Source: JABDMH01 sp965223025
Lineage (GTDB): Bacteria; Bacteroidota; Bacteroidia; Chitinophagales; Saprospiraceae
Direction: 5' to 3'
Length of the DNA: 64,000 nucleotides
Assembly (NCBI GenBank): GCA_965223025.1
Contig: CBDCVP010000007.1
Coordinates: forward strand, 325,546-389,545
Part shown: in pieces, positions 27,784 to 37,297 of the stretch
Position numbering within the stretch: the first letter of the stretch is position 1
Layout of the letters: every line of letters starts with the position of its first letter
Program-made: the position numbers and the translations under genes
Notes under the pieces: model-generated
Seen by the model: only the letters and a program-made list of their open reading frames with translations
What the model was told of the DNA's origin: nothing
Databases searched by the model: none

Positions 27784-29187
27784 CTACTTCAGTTCAAAAA
27801 AGAGGTCTTCATAGTGTTTTGATGGCTTCAGAATACCAGCGCTGTGTTTATAAAACTTCTTACCGGTATGATATACACCCTTGTCGGGTTTGGTCCAAGG
27901 GCCATCACCCATGGGATGGTAGGATTTCATCTTTTCCCAATACTTATAGTTTTGCCAACCGTTGGTTTCTTGCATGCCCATATTCCATCCTGGAAACGCA
28001 GGCAGTCTTGCTGCCACCACTTTATTCCAATCGACTAGAAATGGATTGACGGTGAGATCTGCACAAAAGCAGGGTACATTTCGCTCGTAGGCGGCTTGGG
28101 CGATCTTGATGGTCATACTCATCGTCTTAGCCACAGCCTTCACGGCAATGGCATTATAACCTTGCTCAATTCGGTCAATGGTCTCCTGGTCTGTATGAGC
28201 ACTTTCGTCTGCAGCCACCAACGGACCTCTGGCTGTCAGTTGTCGTACATCTTCCTGATTACGCTCTCCAAAGGGCTCCTCTAACAACGCGATTTGATCA
28301 ATAGCACCTATAGTTTCAGCGTAATCTAAAAATCTCATCAGAGAATCCTGGTGTTCATATCGACCGTTGGCATCAAAGTAATAGGGCATCTTACCATTAG
28401 GAGCGTAGGGGGTTTCATAGTGACCAATGGTTTCATGAATGGCCTTTAAAAAAGCCTTGTCTTTTTCCAGCATCACCTGTTGGGAACCCGGTGCACCAAT
28501 TTTTATTTTCATGATAAAAAAACCTTGATCTGCCAGGCTCTTGATCTTACTCATCGGAGTGCCATAACCCAATGCCGGAATGGCCACCACCTTGTCATGC
28601 CGGGCGGAAAGGCCAGGTCTATATTCGGTTGGGACCACCTCATCAAAATGATCTAAACCATTGGCCGCAGCATACATGAGCCATGCAGCATTATCTACAG
28701 ACACCAGCGCGTTGAGGGCGAAAGTGGTGCGTAAATCCTCGTGGTTGGTGATCTTCCTTCCATAATTCATCAACTCATCCAAAATCTCTTCGACCATAAC
28801 AATGGGTGTGTCAAACTGTTGCCCTTTGACCATCTGTAACGCCCGCTCCGTCATGGCATACATAATGGCATTTCCACCACTCTCAGAATGCTTGCTTGCC
28901 ACCATCGAGTCAGACCAGAGCGGACTTTGTACCCCCACGCCGACTCTCGACACACCATCAATGGATTTCATCTGGGAGAGCACCTGCCAGGCTTCTGTAA
29001 TGGCACTGCCTTTAAATCCAAAAGGTTGTGCAAGGGGCTCGCGTTCAAAGTTTGAGCTGACATTTGCAATTCGAAATGGTTTCATCATATCATCTTGTCT
29101 TTTATTAAACAATGGATGTAAAGTTACTGCGGCACCTGAGAGCGCTGCCGATTGAATAAAAGTTCGCCTCGATAATTTTCTTTGCAT
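27784..29187 (-). CDS. Tat-leader mandelate racemase/muconate lactonising (enolase superfamily) enzyme
   Basis: 467 residues from the ATG at 29187, beginning MQRKLSRRTFIQSAALSG, a twin-arginine-like export signal without an obvious AxA cleavage site. The enolase-superfamily core has the KxK motif in FFIMKIKIGAPG, metal ligands in YYFDANGRY (Asp), LLEEPFGE (Glu) and VAADESAHTD (Glu), and a C-terminal-side base in NAIAVKAVAKTM (Lys). Such enzymes abstract the alpha-proton of carboxylates, often to dehydrate sugar acids. Export of one is unusual, since family members are normally cytosolic. Neighbours make an aldonate or uronate the likely substrate. The longer start at 29241 places residues before the leader. 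Confidence 0.88.
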   Translation of the reverse strand: MQRKLSRRTFIQSAALSGAAVTLHPLFNKRQDDMMKPFRIANVSSNFEREPLAQPFGFKGSAITEAWQVLSQMKSIDGVSRVGVGVQSPLWSDSMVASKHSESGGNAIMYAMTERALQMVKGQQFDTPIVMVEEILDELMNYGRKITNHEDLRTTFALNALVSVDNAAWLMYAAANGLDHFDEVVPTEYRPGLSARHDKVVAIPALGYGTPMSKIKSLADQGFFIMKIKIGAPGSQQVMLEKDKAFLKAIHETIGHYETPYAPNGKMPYYFDANGRYEHQDSLMRFLDYAETIGAIDQIALLEEPFGERNQEDVRQLTARGPLVAADESAHTDQETIDRIEQGYNAIAVKAVAKTMSMTIKIAQAAYERNVPCFCADLTVNPFLVDWNKVVAARLPAFPGWNMGMQETNGWQNYKYWEKMKSYHPMGDGPWTKPDKGVYHTGKKFYKHSAGILKPSKHYEDLFFELK

Positions 29188-29366
29188 TTCTATATTTAAT
29201 ATAAATGATTCGCAAACATGTACATTTTTTCTGCTATGCAATTGTCAGGAAGTGAGCAGTGCAAATAAATCCCTACTTTGATCAACATTGGCGAAAAAGT
29301 TGGCCATAACATGTCTGATGGAAAAGTGATGGTATAAATATGTTTATAGATGATCCAACAATTTGA

Positions 29367-31703
29367 CTAGATATTAATCTCCGGAACGGCGTTAAGCGTA
29401 TACCACGATTCACCACTCCACAACCGTTCACCGTCGGCACTCTCGAAAGTAGGATCAAAGGAAAAATATATCACATACCCCAACTTCCTATTTTCGGTTG
29501 CGACACTCAGAGTACGCCCGTCCTCACTGAGTTTCATATGCTTAATACTCACCATATGTTTATCCAACTTTGGTCCACCATAGGCGGCGGTGGGCTGATA
29601 GTACCATTGACTTAAGGATAGGGGTATATCGGTCATCTTCGTTTCATGCGACAAAGGCTTGGTAAACTCGATATCAAAGCCATCGGCGGTTGCCCGGATC
29701 GACAACATTTCAAAAGGCACCTTCTGATTAAATACCAGTTTTTGCAGACCAAACTGTCGACCTTTGTGTGACCATCCACCCGTCATGCCAACACCTCCCA
29801 CATATAGCGCCCCATCGGGTCCACGCAGGATCCGCTGCACCCCAGCCTCCAACCCCTGACAAAACCTAAACACGCATCCCTGATAGGCTCCATCTACTTT
29901 CTCCAGAAAAGCCCTATTGATCCCACCATGAGTAACCTCACCAAAAATCATTTGACCTGCATAGATTCCCTCAGTCATCAGCAAGGGCTCACTCGGTGAA
30001 TTTCCAATTTCATCCTGAGGTAACCAGATCGTCGGTGGTGTCATCGATCTGCCGTCAAAGCGATCACCTTGCCGCTGGACACATCCGTGAAAGTCTCCTT
30101 CCTTGATATGAATCAACTTGCATGCCGGCACCCACCTGCCTTGATTCTCCGTGGTAAATAGTTCACCATCAACCCCTACTCCAATGCCGTTGGGCTGTCT
30201 CAAGCCCTCAGCAATCACGCTAAAATCACCCTGTGGGTCCAATCTAAATACGGTACCTCGATGTGGCAACTGACGTTCTGTAGTCATCAGCCTCATAGCT
30301 ATACCGAGTGTGCCAAAAAAATATCCATCGACATACTCAACGTCATAGGCGAATTCATGAAAATCGGTGGTGACATCAAAACTGTGGCAAATGGATTTGT
30401 ATTCATCGATCTTTTCATCACGATCATGGTCGATTAGCTGGGTTAGCTCATGTTTTTGCATGACATATAGGTCATTGCCTACCACCTCCATACCCAGTGG
30501 CTCGGCCAAACCCGAAGCTATTTGTACTATCTCGATCTGGTTGGTATCGCTGGTCTCGACACCCGTCAGTTGAAATACCGAGCCTATGGAGTCCCATGTA
30601 CCCACGTACAGCTTTCCATCTGAACTAAATTCCATCGATCCTACCCTTGGCCTAAACCATGAAGGTCTAATCGTCTCCAACGTGTAGGCTGGATGCACAT
30701 CGACCAATGCCGATCCAAATCCAGGTACAGCTTCGTGGGTATCAGCGATCTTATCCCGGTGTACTGGTCGTGCAACTTTGTCGCTCTTCGGTACCAACGA
30801 AAGGATATCCATGACCATCCTTTCGAGGTCAGCCTCTGCCACATTGGGATGCGGGATCATCACAGCCTCACCCCAGGTACCTGTGGCTCCATTTTTCACC
30901 CTCGACACCAAGACGCTGATGGTCTCTTTATCATCATCGTAGGCTGCGGCAATCTCCTTATAGCTGGGACCCACCATCTTATAGTCCACCGCATGACAAG
31001 TATTGCATCCGGCTTTATCCAACCAATAGTGACTCGTCTTGGCGATGACCTCACCAGCTGGGTAGGGGGTCGGTGGCACACTTTCTAACGGGTAGCTCAC
31101 CACCATCGGGCCAGTCCCTATAGCGGTCGAATCTACATAAAATGTACTTCCGTTGGGAAGTCCCTCCACGGTGAAGATCCGAAGAAAAGCCAGCTCTCCA
31201 TCATCGATGAAGACCGGTGTTTCATGGATCTCGACTTGTCCAAAGGCAGTTGCATCCACACCGTAATAGAAAGTCAGATCCTGATCGCCCACGGTATATC
31301 CTCCATAAGTGAGCTCCACTGGGCTTTTTTCTCCTTCTTTGTTTTGAATTAAGTAGGTGGTCTCCAGCTGTGATAGGTAGGTCTCCCCATAGGTCTCCGG
31401 TTGGATCTGTTTGATATTGTTGTAGTTCACTCCATTCCAGGTCACACCACCCCTCCACACCTTGTAGATATGAGGAGGATCATCCAGTGAATAAGCTACA
31501 TGACGATCATTCCCGTAGCGCAGTGTCATCATCCTCACCTGTTGATCCAGTACCGACCGTCTAAACTGAGTCAGCGGAAGACCGTAATCGATGGATGGGG
31601 CTGCGCACTGCATAAATATAGCCAGCATGCACATGCATCCCATACCATATACGAAGGTCATGCAAAGGGATGTCTTTGCGAATGTCTTTATGCCTCGCTC
31701 CAT
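29367..31703 (-). CDS. c-type cytochrome fused to a PQQ/sorbosone dehydrogenase-like propeller
   Basis: A 778-residue exported lipoprotein-like protein with a long leader and IFMQC lipobox (Cys33). Residues about 40-210 form a beta-rich region (SLDDPPHIYKVWRGGVTWNG) seen in other large heme/propeller proteins. A cytochrome c domain follows (CNTCH at 233-237, distal Met probably in AVMIPHPNV), and then a glucose/sorbosone dehydrogenase-type propeller (GSMEFSSDGKLYVGTWD, GLRQPNGIGVGVDGELFTTEN, LRGPDGALYVGGVG). The order heme then propeller lets electrons leave the sugar site directly. It overlaps the upstream TIM-barrel gene by 16 bp, so translation is coupled; a start at 31661 would remove the overlap. 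Confidence 0.85.
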   Translation of the reverse strand: MERGIKTFAKTSLCMTFVYGMGCMCMLAIFMQCAAPSIDYGLPLTQFRRSVLDQQVRMMTLRYGNDRHVAYSLDDPPHIYKVWRGGVTWNGVNYNNIKQIQPETYGETYLSQLETTYLIQNKEGEKSPVELTYGGYTVGDQDLTFYYGVDATAFGQVEIHETPVFIDDGELAFLRIFTVEGLPNGSTFYVDSTAIGTGPMVVSYPLESVPPTPYPAGEVIAKTSHYWLDKAGCNTCHAVDYKMVGPSYKEIAAAYDDDKETISVLVSRVKNGATGTWGEAVMIPHPNVAEADLERMVMDILSLVPKSDKVARPVHRDKIADTHEAVPGFGSALVDVHPAYTLETIRPSWFRPRVGSMEFSSDGKLYVGTWDSIGSVFQLTGVETSDTNQIEIVQIASGLAEPLGMEVVGNDLYVMQKHELTQLIDHDRDEKIDEYKSICHSFDVTTDFHEFAYDVEYVDGYFFGTLGIAMRLMTTERQLPHRGTVFRLDPQGDFSVIAEGLRQPNGIGVGVDGELFTTENQGRWVPACKLIHIKEGDFHGCVQRQGDRFDGRSMTPPTIWLPQDEIGNSPSEPLLMTEGIYAGQMIFGEVTHGGINRAFLEKVDGAYQGCVFRFCQGLEAGVQRILRGPDGALYVGGVGMTGGWSHKGRQFGLQKLVFNQKVPFEMLSIRATADGFDIEFTKPLSHETKMTDIPLSLSQWYYQPTAAYGGPKLDKHMVSIKHMKLSEDGRTLSVATENRKLGYVIYFSFDPTFESADGERLWSGESWYTLNAVPEINI

Positions 31704-32650
31704 ATCCTTTTTGCCAGCTCCAGATCTTTCTTCATCATACCAAAGATCTCCTTCTTGGACTTACCGTGTATGGTGCGATCACCATGCTCCACCCCTCCTA
31801 GATCATACTCATAATGTATGGTGACTGGTACAGTAATGCCCTTAGATTTGAGCAGTTTGAAATAGTTTATCCAATCTACCATTCCCTCTCCCAAGGGCAC
31901 ATTGACCACTTTCCACTTGCCTCCATCTCGCTTCCAGATGTAATCTTTGAGCACAATACTGGTGATCTGTTTCTCGATCAACCTAAGTCCGTTTTCCCAA
32001 GAAGTGCCACCTTCGACCATGGCGTGACGAACATCATATTGCACACCCAGTTGAGAGGGTGAAATATCCTTCATGAGGTGCCACAAGTCCCAAATTTCTG
32101 CACCAACTCTCATACCAGCGTGATTCTGGTAGGCCCCCATTAGGTTCAGCGATCGATTGAATTCAGCGAGTCTCAGCATCACCTCGCGATGATGCTCCAG
32201 TGACTGGGGAATCGTGCGATCATCGTGAAAATTAAGGTAACCCATGCGATAATACTTGACACCTTGACTTGCTGCTGTTTTCAGCACATTTTTATGCGTC
32301 TTTTGATCCGCATCCGTCACTCGTGTCACCATCATATCAGCCCTCAATCCGGCCTTCTTGATCGCCTCCACTGCAAGTGGTAGATCATCCATCACCTTTT
32401 CGGGTTCTACATGTCCCTTTGGCCTCACTGTCAGGTCCACGCCATCAAAGCCCAATTCTGCTGCAGCATCTGCCATGTCCCGATAGTTCAGGAATTGCAA
32501 GTGCTTCGAAAAGATATGGGTAATCAGACCGTCTTCACTCTTAACATTTGGGGTGCTGCATTCTGTGACAAGTGGATTGAGAAGTAGTGCCGCACCAGCT
32601 CCCAGAGTCCGCTTGACAAAAGCTCGTCTCTCTTGATTGACCGAAATCAT
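31688..32650 (-). CDS. Tat-leader sugar phosphate isomerase/epimerase-like TIM-barrel protein
   Basis: 320 residues from the ATG at 32650, starting MISVNQERRAFVKRTLGAG with a twin-arginine-like leader and a cysteine at LVTEC that could serve as a lipobox. The core is the xylose isomerase-like TIM barrel: LGFDGVDLTVRPKGHVEPE, YRMGYLNFHDD, YQNHAGMRVGAEIWD, VQYDVRHAMVEGG, and metal-site residues in VPVTIHYEYD. Close relatives act on keto-sugars, including 3-keto-glycoside products in Bacteroides. It overlaps the cytochrome-propeller gene by 16 bp and so probably works with it. The substrate is inferred. Confidence 0.87.
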   Translation of the reverse strand: MISVNQERRAFVKRTLGAGAALLLNPLVTECSTPNVKSEDGLITHIFSKHLQFLNYRDMADAAAELGFDGVDLTVRPKGHVEPEKVMDDLPLAVEAIKKAGLRADMMVTRVTDADQKTHKNVLKTAASQGVKYYRMGYLNFHDDRTIPQSLEHHREVMLRLAEFNRSLNLMGAYQNHAGMRVGAEIWDLWHLMKDISPSQLGVQYDVRHAMVEGGTSWENGLRLIEKQITSIVLKDYIWKRDGGKWKVVNVPLGEGMVDWINYFKLLKSKGITVPVTIHYEYDLGGVEHGDRTIHGKSKKEIFGMMKKDLELAKRIWSEA

Positions 32651-32716
32651 GCTTACCATCATTTTTCATTAAGAACTGAAATTACGCATTTACCAAGACA
32701 CCAACATACATTCTGA

Positions 32717-35700
32717 TCATTGGCTTTCCCCTCCCTTCATGGTCTTGAGGTATGATACTAAGTCTCTGATCTCTCTTTTACTCAAAATTGCTCCCATCGC
32801 AGGCATGCTCGACATAGCATCAATTCGCTCATCGATATCTGAGTGAGCTACACTGACTTCTTGACCATCACTGCTTCTCATCGTAATTTGATGTACTGTC
32901 TCGGAGATGGTTATGCCTGTCATCGTCGAATCATTTTTTAATCGGAGGGTAACCACACCAAAGCCTGGTGCAACTTCTGCACTCGGATCCACTAGGGATT
33001 GAAGAAGTTTTTGAGGAGAAAGGCGACGGCCCACTTCATCGAGGGCAGGGCCGGCCACACCACCATTGCCCTTTATCTGGTGACACTTTAGACATTGAGC
33101 ATTGGCGTTCTGGGTCAATATTCTTCTACCTTTTCGGGGATCACCTCCTTGCAGACATTCAAAATATTTGGACGACACTCCATCGGCAGCATGTGCCTGG
33201 CGAAAATGTGCTGCCAAGGTGTCCAGGATGGGATCTGACATGGACTCCGTGACTTCCATGAGTTCCAGGTGAATGACTGGATCCACTCCTCCCTGTTCTA
33301 GTCGATGCAACATCTCTTCTACTAAGGGCTTAGAGTGGGTCTGGGGAAAAGACGTCAATCTCTGAATGGCTGCTTGCTGTTCAGCAACGCTTCCGCGGTC
33401 CAACACATCGGCAAGCAGTGACACCAGCATGTCGGCATCGGTATCGATCTGATCGATCAGATCAATGGCAGCGATGCGTACTTCTTTAGACGGATCATTC
33501 AGTGCGGATTGCAGCAGCTCTGGCATCTCTTTAGCAGAAACCAATGCCAAAGTCTGCAAGGCCTTGGCTCGCAGTGCTGGCACCTGGTCTTGAAGTAGGA
33601 CCTGCCGCAGAGCTGACTCTGCCATGCCCAGATTGAGCTTTCCAATCGCCAACATGGCCTCACGGCGCACCATCTTTTCATGATCACCCAAGAGCTCGAT
33701 CAATCCACTCTGAGCTCGAGACTTTGTAGTACTATCATCTCTCTTCACTGCGCCTCGATATCGACCATCCACGCGATCAAAAACCGATGGCTTAGGCCAA
33801 ACACCCAATGTGGCAGTGGCCTCTACCCGCATCTCAGCAGATTTGGTCTGATCCAATGCAAATGACACTAGATTTTCAATGGCATCTGCTGTGCCCACAC
33901 GCAAGTTGGCATTGATTGATCTCCTGATCAGTGCCTCATTACTAAATGACGTCCTGTTTAGCAGATTACCCAAGGATTCCAGAGCCGGTGCGATCGATAA
34001 ATCGTCATTGATGGCCCTGGCAGCCTCGGTGACCACCTGTTCATCGGCATCGTCGAGGAAAGCGATGATCTCCGGAGCACGCAGCCGTCTTAAGGCTATG
34101 ACCGCTGCCATTCGCAAGGCTTTGCTTCCATCTTGAGCCAAAGACACGATGGGGTCGACGTCACCGATTCTGGCCAGTGCCAGACTTCCCGCATGTCGCA
34201 GGTAGGCATCTTCATCGTCATTAGCTCGCAGCATCTCAATAATGCTCGCAACAGCATTTCTTGAGCCCATCCTTCCCAATGCTTCCGCTGCGAAGAATCG
34301 CACTCTTGGATGATCATCTTGCAGCAAGTCGAGCATCTCTCCCGCGGCATTACGGTATCGCATGTCACCCAGCGCCCTGGCCGCCTGTGCTCTCATCTCA
34401 GGATCCTGATCACCTAACAATGGAAGTATGCGGGTAGCATAGGTTAAATCACTTCTCATGAGTTGCCCCATGCCCCAAAGCCCATGCAGGCGCCTTATCT
34501 GGTCCTCTGCTCGAATTGCTATGCCCAATGCGGCGGCGCCTTCAGGTCCGCGCCGGGCCAGTGCAAATTGCGCTTTCATACGTAGGCGCATGTCCTGGTG
34601 ACCAAGCAGCTTTCCTAGATCTTCAGTAGGTAACTTCATGAAATCTTCCAAAAGCAGTCTTTCTGTCTCCACACGGATTCCAGCCAAGGATGAGACTTTA
34701 GTGTCGAGCTTCCAAATGCGTCCATGGTCTTTCTTTGCCCAACCATCGATCCAATCTGTGAAATAGAGAGCTCCATCGGGACCAAAGTCCAAGCCCGTAG
34801 CCAGGATTCCGCCCATGACTTTTTTGCCTTCCACAAATTTGAAAGTCGCACCGTGGGGTGCCAATCGAAAACTATGAATCCCCGATCTTGCCGGATTACC
34901 ATTGAATTCGACCACGAAGAAGTGGTCTATCCAATCACTATCCAGCCCAGTACCTGGATTGTAGACCATACCCGTGGGACCATTGATGAAATTCTGGATA
35001 CAGGGTATAATATATGCGGGCTGATTCTGGTGCCTGGGAAGATGCAATCCTTCATCCATCCACACCTTATAGTCATTATTGTCTGGATCACGATATTTAC
35101 CAAACTGCCAATTGATGCGCCAACCACTATCAGATCCATCTACCAGGTAGACCACTCGTTCGCTCTCACCAGGGTGGTCTCCATCGTTATCCACAGAGAT
35201 CAGATTACCATACTTGTCAAAGGCAAATTCATGAGTATTTCGCAAGCCCGCAGCAAATACTTCGAAGTCGCTACCATCGATATTGGCCCTACAGATCACA
35301 CCCTGATTAGGGTAGTCCCACCGTCTGCCCGTCTTATCCACACCGCTAAAGCCAATGTCGCCAATGCCCCAGTAAATCATACCATTTGGTCCCAGTTTTA
35401 TGCCTGACATATTATGTCCTCCAAAACCAATGTGCACCTGAAACCCCGATATTAGAGCACTTCTCTCCTCGGCATATCCATCACCATCGGCATCGGTAAG
35501 CCGCCAAAGATCTGGTGCCACCGCCAGAAACACATCCTGACCATGGGCCATGACTCCACCGGCAACATCGGTCACCTCACTGCTGAATCCTGTCGCAACC
35601 AGCGATGCATAGTCTGCCAGGCCATCTCCGGAGCGATCCTCAATGCGGTATACCTCTTCTGATTCGACCAATAGATCTTCCCATGTATTAAACCCATCAT

Positions 35701-36127
35701 GATTAAAATCATGAGGACGCTCATGCTGACCACTATTCTCCTTGGTAAGCGTCTCCCGGAGAAAATTCCGTCGATCTTCGACCGTGGAGAAAGACTGAGA
35801 GGCCACCTCCCAATCCCGGTGATTTCGGATATCAAACTCGGAAGTTCTACGGCGGTTGGTCCTGGTCACGTAGGCGTGCCCCTGGTCATCTATATCTAAG
35901 GCCACAGGATCTGCCAGCAGGGTATCGACAGCCCACAGGGCAAGGATTAATGGGGAGTCGATCTCAGCCGACACCTGCTTGCGCAGCTGGGCGGCGCGTG
36001 TGCTGGCATAAGCATCTGATATCTCTAAGGGAGGCGCTGCTGCCACAGCCTCAGGCTCACCGGAAGGCCGGCAGGCAGCTATTGCAATCGTGATGAAGAT
36101 CAGAGGCCAAAGCGATGTCTTACTCAT
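32717..36127 (-). CDS. Second PVC-type lipoprotein: propeller, HEAT repeats, cytochrome c
   Basis: A 1136-residue lipoprotein with lipobox IAIAAC (Cys19). Residues about 50-490 are a propeller with ALDIDDQGHAYVTRTNRR, SGIKLGPNGMIYWGIGD and GLDFGPDGALYFTDWIDGW. Residues about 500-980 are HEAT-like repeats (DQDPEMRAQAARALGDMRY, HPRVRFFAAEALGRMGS). CLKCH at 1012-1016 gives a C-terminal cytochrome c. It shares architecture with the gene at 21647 but is about 90 residues longer and clearly diverged. It is the first gene of the minus-strand run and faces the Ldh2-type gene across a 113-bp intergenic space, which should contain divergent promoters. Confidence 0.88.
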   Translation of the reverse strand: MSKTSLWPLIFITIAIAACRPSGEPEAVAAAPPLEISDAYASTRAAQLRKQVSAEIDSPLILALWAVDTLLADPVALDIDDQGHAYVTRTNRRRTSEFDIRNHRDWEVASQSFSTVEDRRNFLRETLTKENSGQHERPHDFNHDGFNTWEDLLVESEEVYRIEDRSGDGLADYASLVATGFSSEVTDVAGGVMAHGQDVFLAVAPDLWRLTDADGDGYAEERSALISGFQVHIGFGGHNMSGIKLGPNGMIYWGIGDIGFSGVDKTGRRWDYPNQGVICRANIDGSDFEVFAAGLRNTHEFAFDKYGNLISVDNDGDHPGESERVVYLVDGSDSGWRINWQFGKYRDPDNNDYKVWMDEGLHLPRHQNQPAYIIPCIQNFINGPTGMVYNPGTGLDSDWIDHFFVVEFNGNPARSGIHSFRLAPHGATFKFVEGKKVMGGILATGLDFGPDGALYFTDWIDGWAKKDHGRIWKLDTKVSSLAGIRVETERLLLEDFMKLPTEDLGKLLGHQDMRLRMKAQFALARRGPEGAAALGIAIRAEDQIRRLHGLWGMGQLMRSDLTYATRILPLLGDQDPEMRAQAARALGDMRYRNAAGEMLDLLQDDHPRVRFFAAEALGRMGSRNAVASIIEMLRANDDEDAYLRHAGSLALARIGDVDPIVSLAQDGSKALRMAAVIALRRLRAPEIIAFLDDADEQVVTEAARAINDDLSIAPALESLGNLLNRTSFSNEALIRRSINANLRVGTADAIENLVSFALDQTKSAEMRVEATATLGVWPKPSVFDRVDGRYRGAVKRDDSTTKSRAQSGLIELLGDHEKMVRREAMLAIGKLNLGMAESALRQVLLQDQVPALRAKALQTLALVSAKEMPELLQSALNDPSKEVRIAAIDLIDQIDTDADMLVSLLADVLDRGSVAEQQAAIQRLTSFPQTHSKPLVEEMLHRLEQGGVDPVIHLELMEVTESMSDPILDTLAAHFRQAHAADGVSSKYFECLQGGDPRKGRRILTQNANAQCLKCHQIKGNGGVAGPALDEVGRRLSPQKLLQSLVDPSAEVAPGFGVVTLRLKNDSTMTGITISETVHQITMRSSDGQEVSVAHSDIDERIDAMSSMPAMGAILSKREIRDLVSYLKTMKGGESQ

Positions 36128-36240
36128 TATTTACCTACCCTGATTTCTTGGCGACCCGAAATTATTAAAACTTGAGTCAAATTTGGTATGTTTTCCCCCT
36201 CGAGATAAATATCTTAGAAATCCAAAATTTTCACTACCAG

Positions 36241-37296
36241 ATGAATAATCCCACATATCACGCAAATGACCTGATTGAATTTGCCTCTCAGATCTTGCAA
36301 ACAACTGGACTTGCAAAAAGCCGAAGCGACATTGTCGCACGAGTGCTGGTAGAGTCTGATCTGATGGGTCATACCACCCACGGACTCCATCTACTGTATC
36401 TCTATGCCAATGAATTGGTTAATGGCACGATGGCCAAAGAAGGCCTACCAGAAGTAATCAACGACCAAGGAACAGCCGTGGCATGGCATGGAAAGCATCT
36501 GCCCGGGCCATATCTTATGCATCTTGCCTTAGAGCTTGGCTTTGAGCGAATTCAGAAGCATCCAACTTTCTCCTTGACCATTCAACAGGGCCATCACATT
36601 GCTTGTTTGGCAGCCTATCTAGAAGCTGTCACTGACCGTGATTTGATGATCATTCTGAGTAGTTCCGATCCTCGGACCAAGACGGTCGCACCCTATGGGG
36701 GTACCACAGGAGTGTACAGTCCAGATCCCGTAGCTTATGGCATCCCGACGGAAGGGATTCCCCTACTCTTCGACAGCAGCACTTCGACAGTGGCAAATGG
36801 TGTGGTGACACAGAAACACGGACAAGGAGAGGATCTAGATGGACCCTGGCTACTAAGCAAGGAGGGTGAGGCCACGGCAGACACCAAGTCATTTTTCTCC
36901 GATAATCCGTCTACAGTCCTTCCGGTGGGTGGCTTGGACTTGGGATTTAAGGGCTTTGGTTGGGGCATTTTAATCGAAGCTCTGACCAACGGATTGTCAG
37001 GTTATGGAAGAAGAAATCATGTCACCAGGTGGATATCCTCCATCCACATGCAGCTGATAGATCCTGAACAGTTTGGTGGTATTGAAGCCTTTAAAGGCGA
37101 AATGCAGCACCTGGTGAATCAATGTAAAGCCAGTGCATTGAGTCCCGGTTTTCATGAAATTCGCCTGCCTGGAGAACGTGCCTTAAAAATGAAAGCTGAA
37201 CAGCAGAAGCACGGTGTGGCACTGCATCCAGGTGTACGCACGGTGCTAGAAAAATGTCAGGGGAAATTTGGTATAGAAATACCAGATCCAATCTGA
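36241..37296 (+). CDS. Ldh2 family (malate/L-lactate/ureidoglycolate-type) dehydrogenase
   Basis: NAD(P)-dependent 2-hydroxyacid dehydrogenase of the Ldh2/ComC/MdhC fold. 351 residues from the ATG at 36241; a start at 36172 adds 23 residues of no family similarity. Motifs are DLMGHTTHGLHLLY (catalytic His), FSLTIQQGHHIACLAAYLE, DPVAYGIPTEGIPLLFDSS and FKGFGWGILIEALTNGLSG. There is no leader, so it is cytosolic. In this context it may reduce or oxidise a sugar-acid breakdown product such as a 2-keto-sugar acid. It is divergent from the oxidation cluster and ends one base before the convergent DUF1080 gene. Confidence 0.88.
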   Translation: MNNPTYHANDLIEFASQILQTTGLAKSRSDIVARVLVESDLMGHTTHGLHLLYLYANELVNGTMAKEGLPEVINDQGTAVAWHGKHLPGPYLMHLALELGFERIQKHPTFSLTIQQGHHIACLAAYLEAVTDRDLMIILSSSDPRTKTVAPYGGTTGVYSPDPVAYGIPTEGIPLLFDSSTSTVANGVVTQKHGQGEDLDGPWLLSKEGEATADTKSFFSDNPSTVLPVGGLDLGFKGFGWGILIEALTNGLSGYGRRNHVTRWISSIHMQLIDPEQFGGIEAFKGEMQHLVNQCKASALSPGFHEIRLPGERALKMKAEQQKHGVALHPGVRTVLEKCQGKFGIEIPDPI

Positions 37297-37297
37297 T

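Noticed and set aside
34724..35407. A 227-codon plus-strand frame
   Set aside because: It lies wholly inside the minus-strand PVC-type gene in the opposite frame and its translation has no domain or family pattern.
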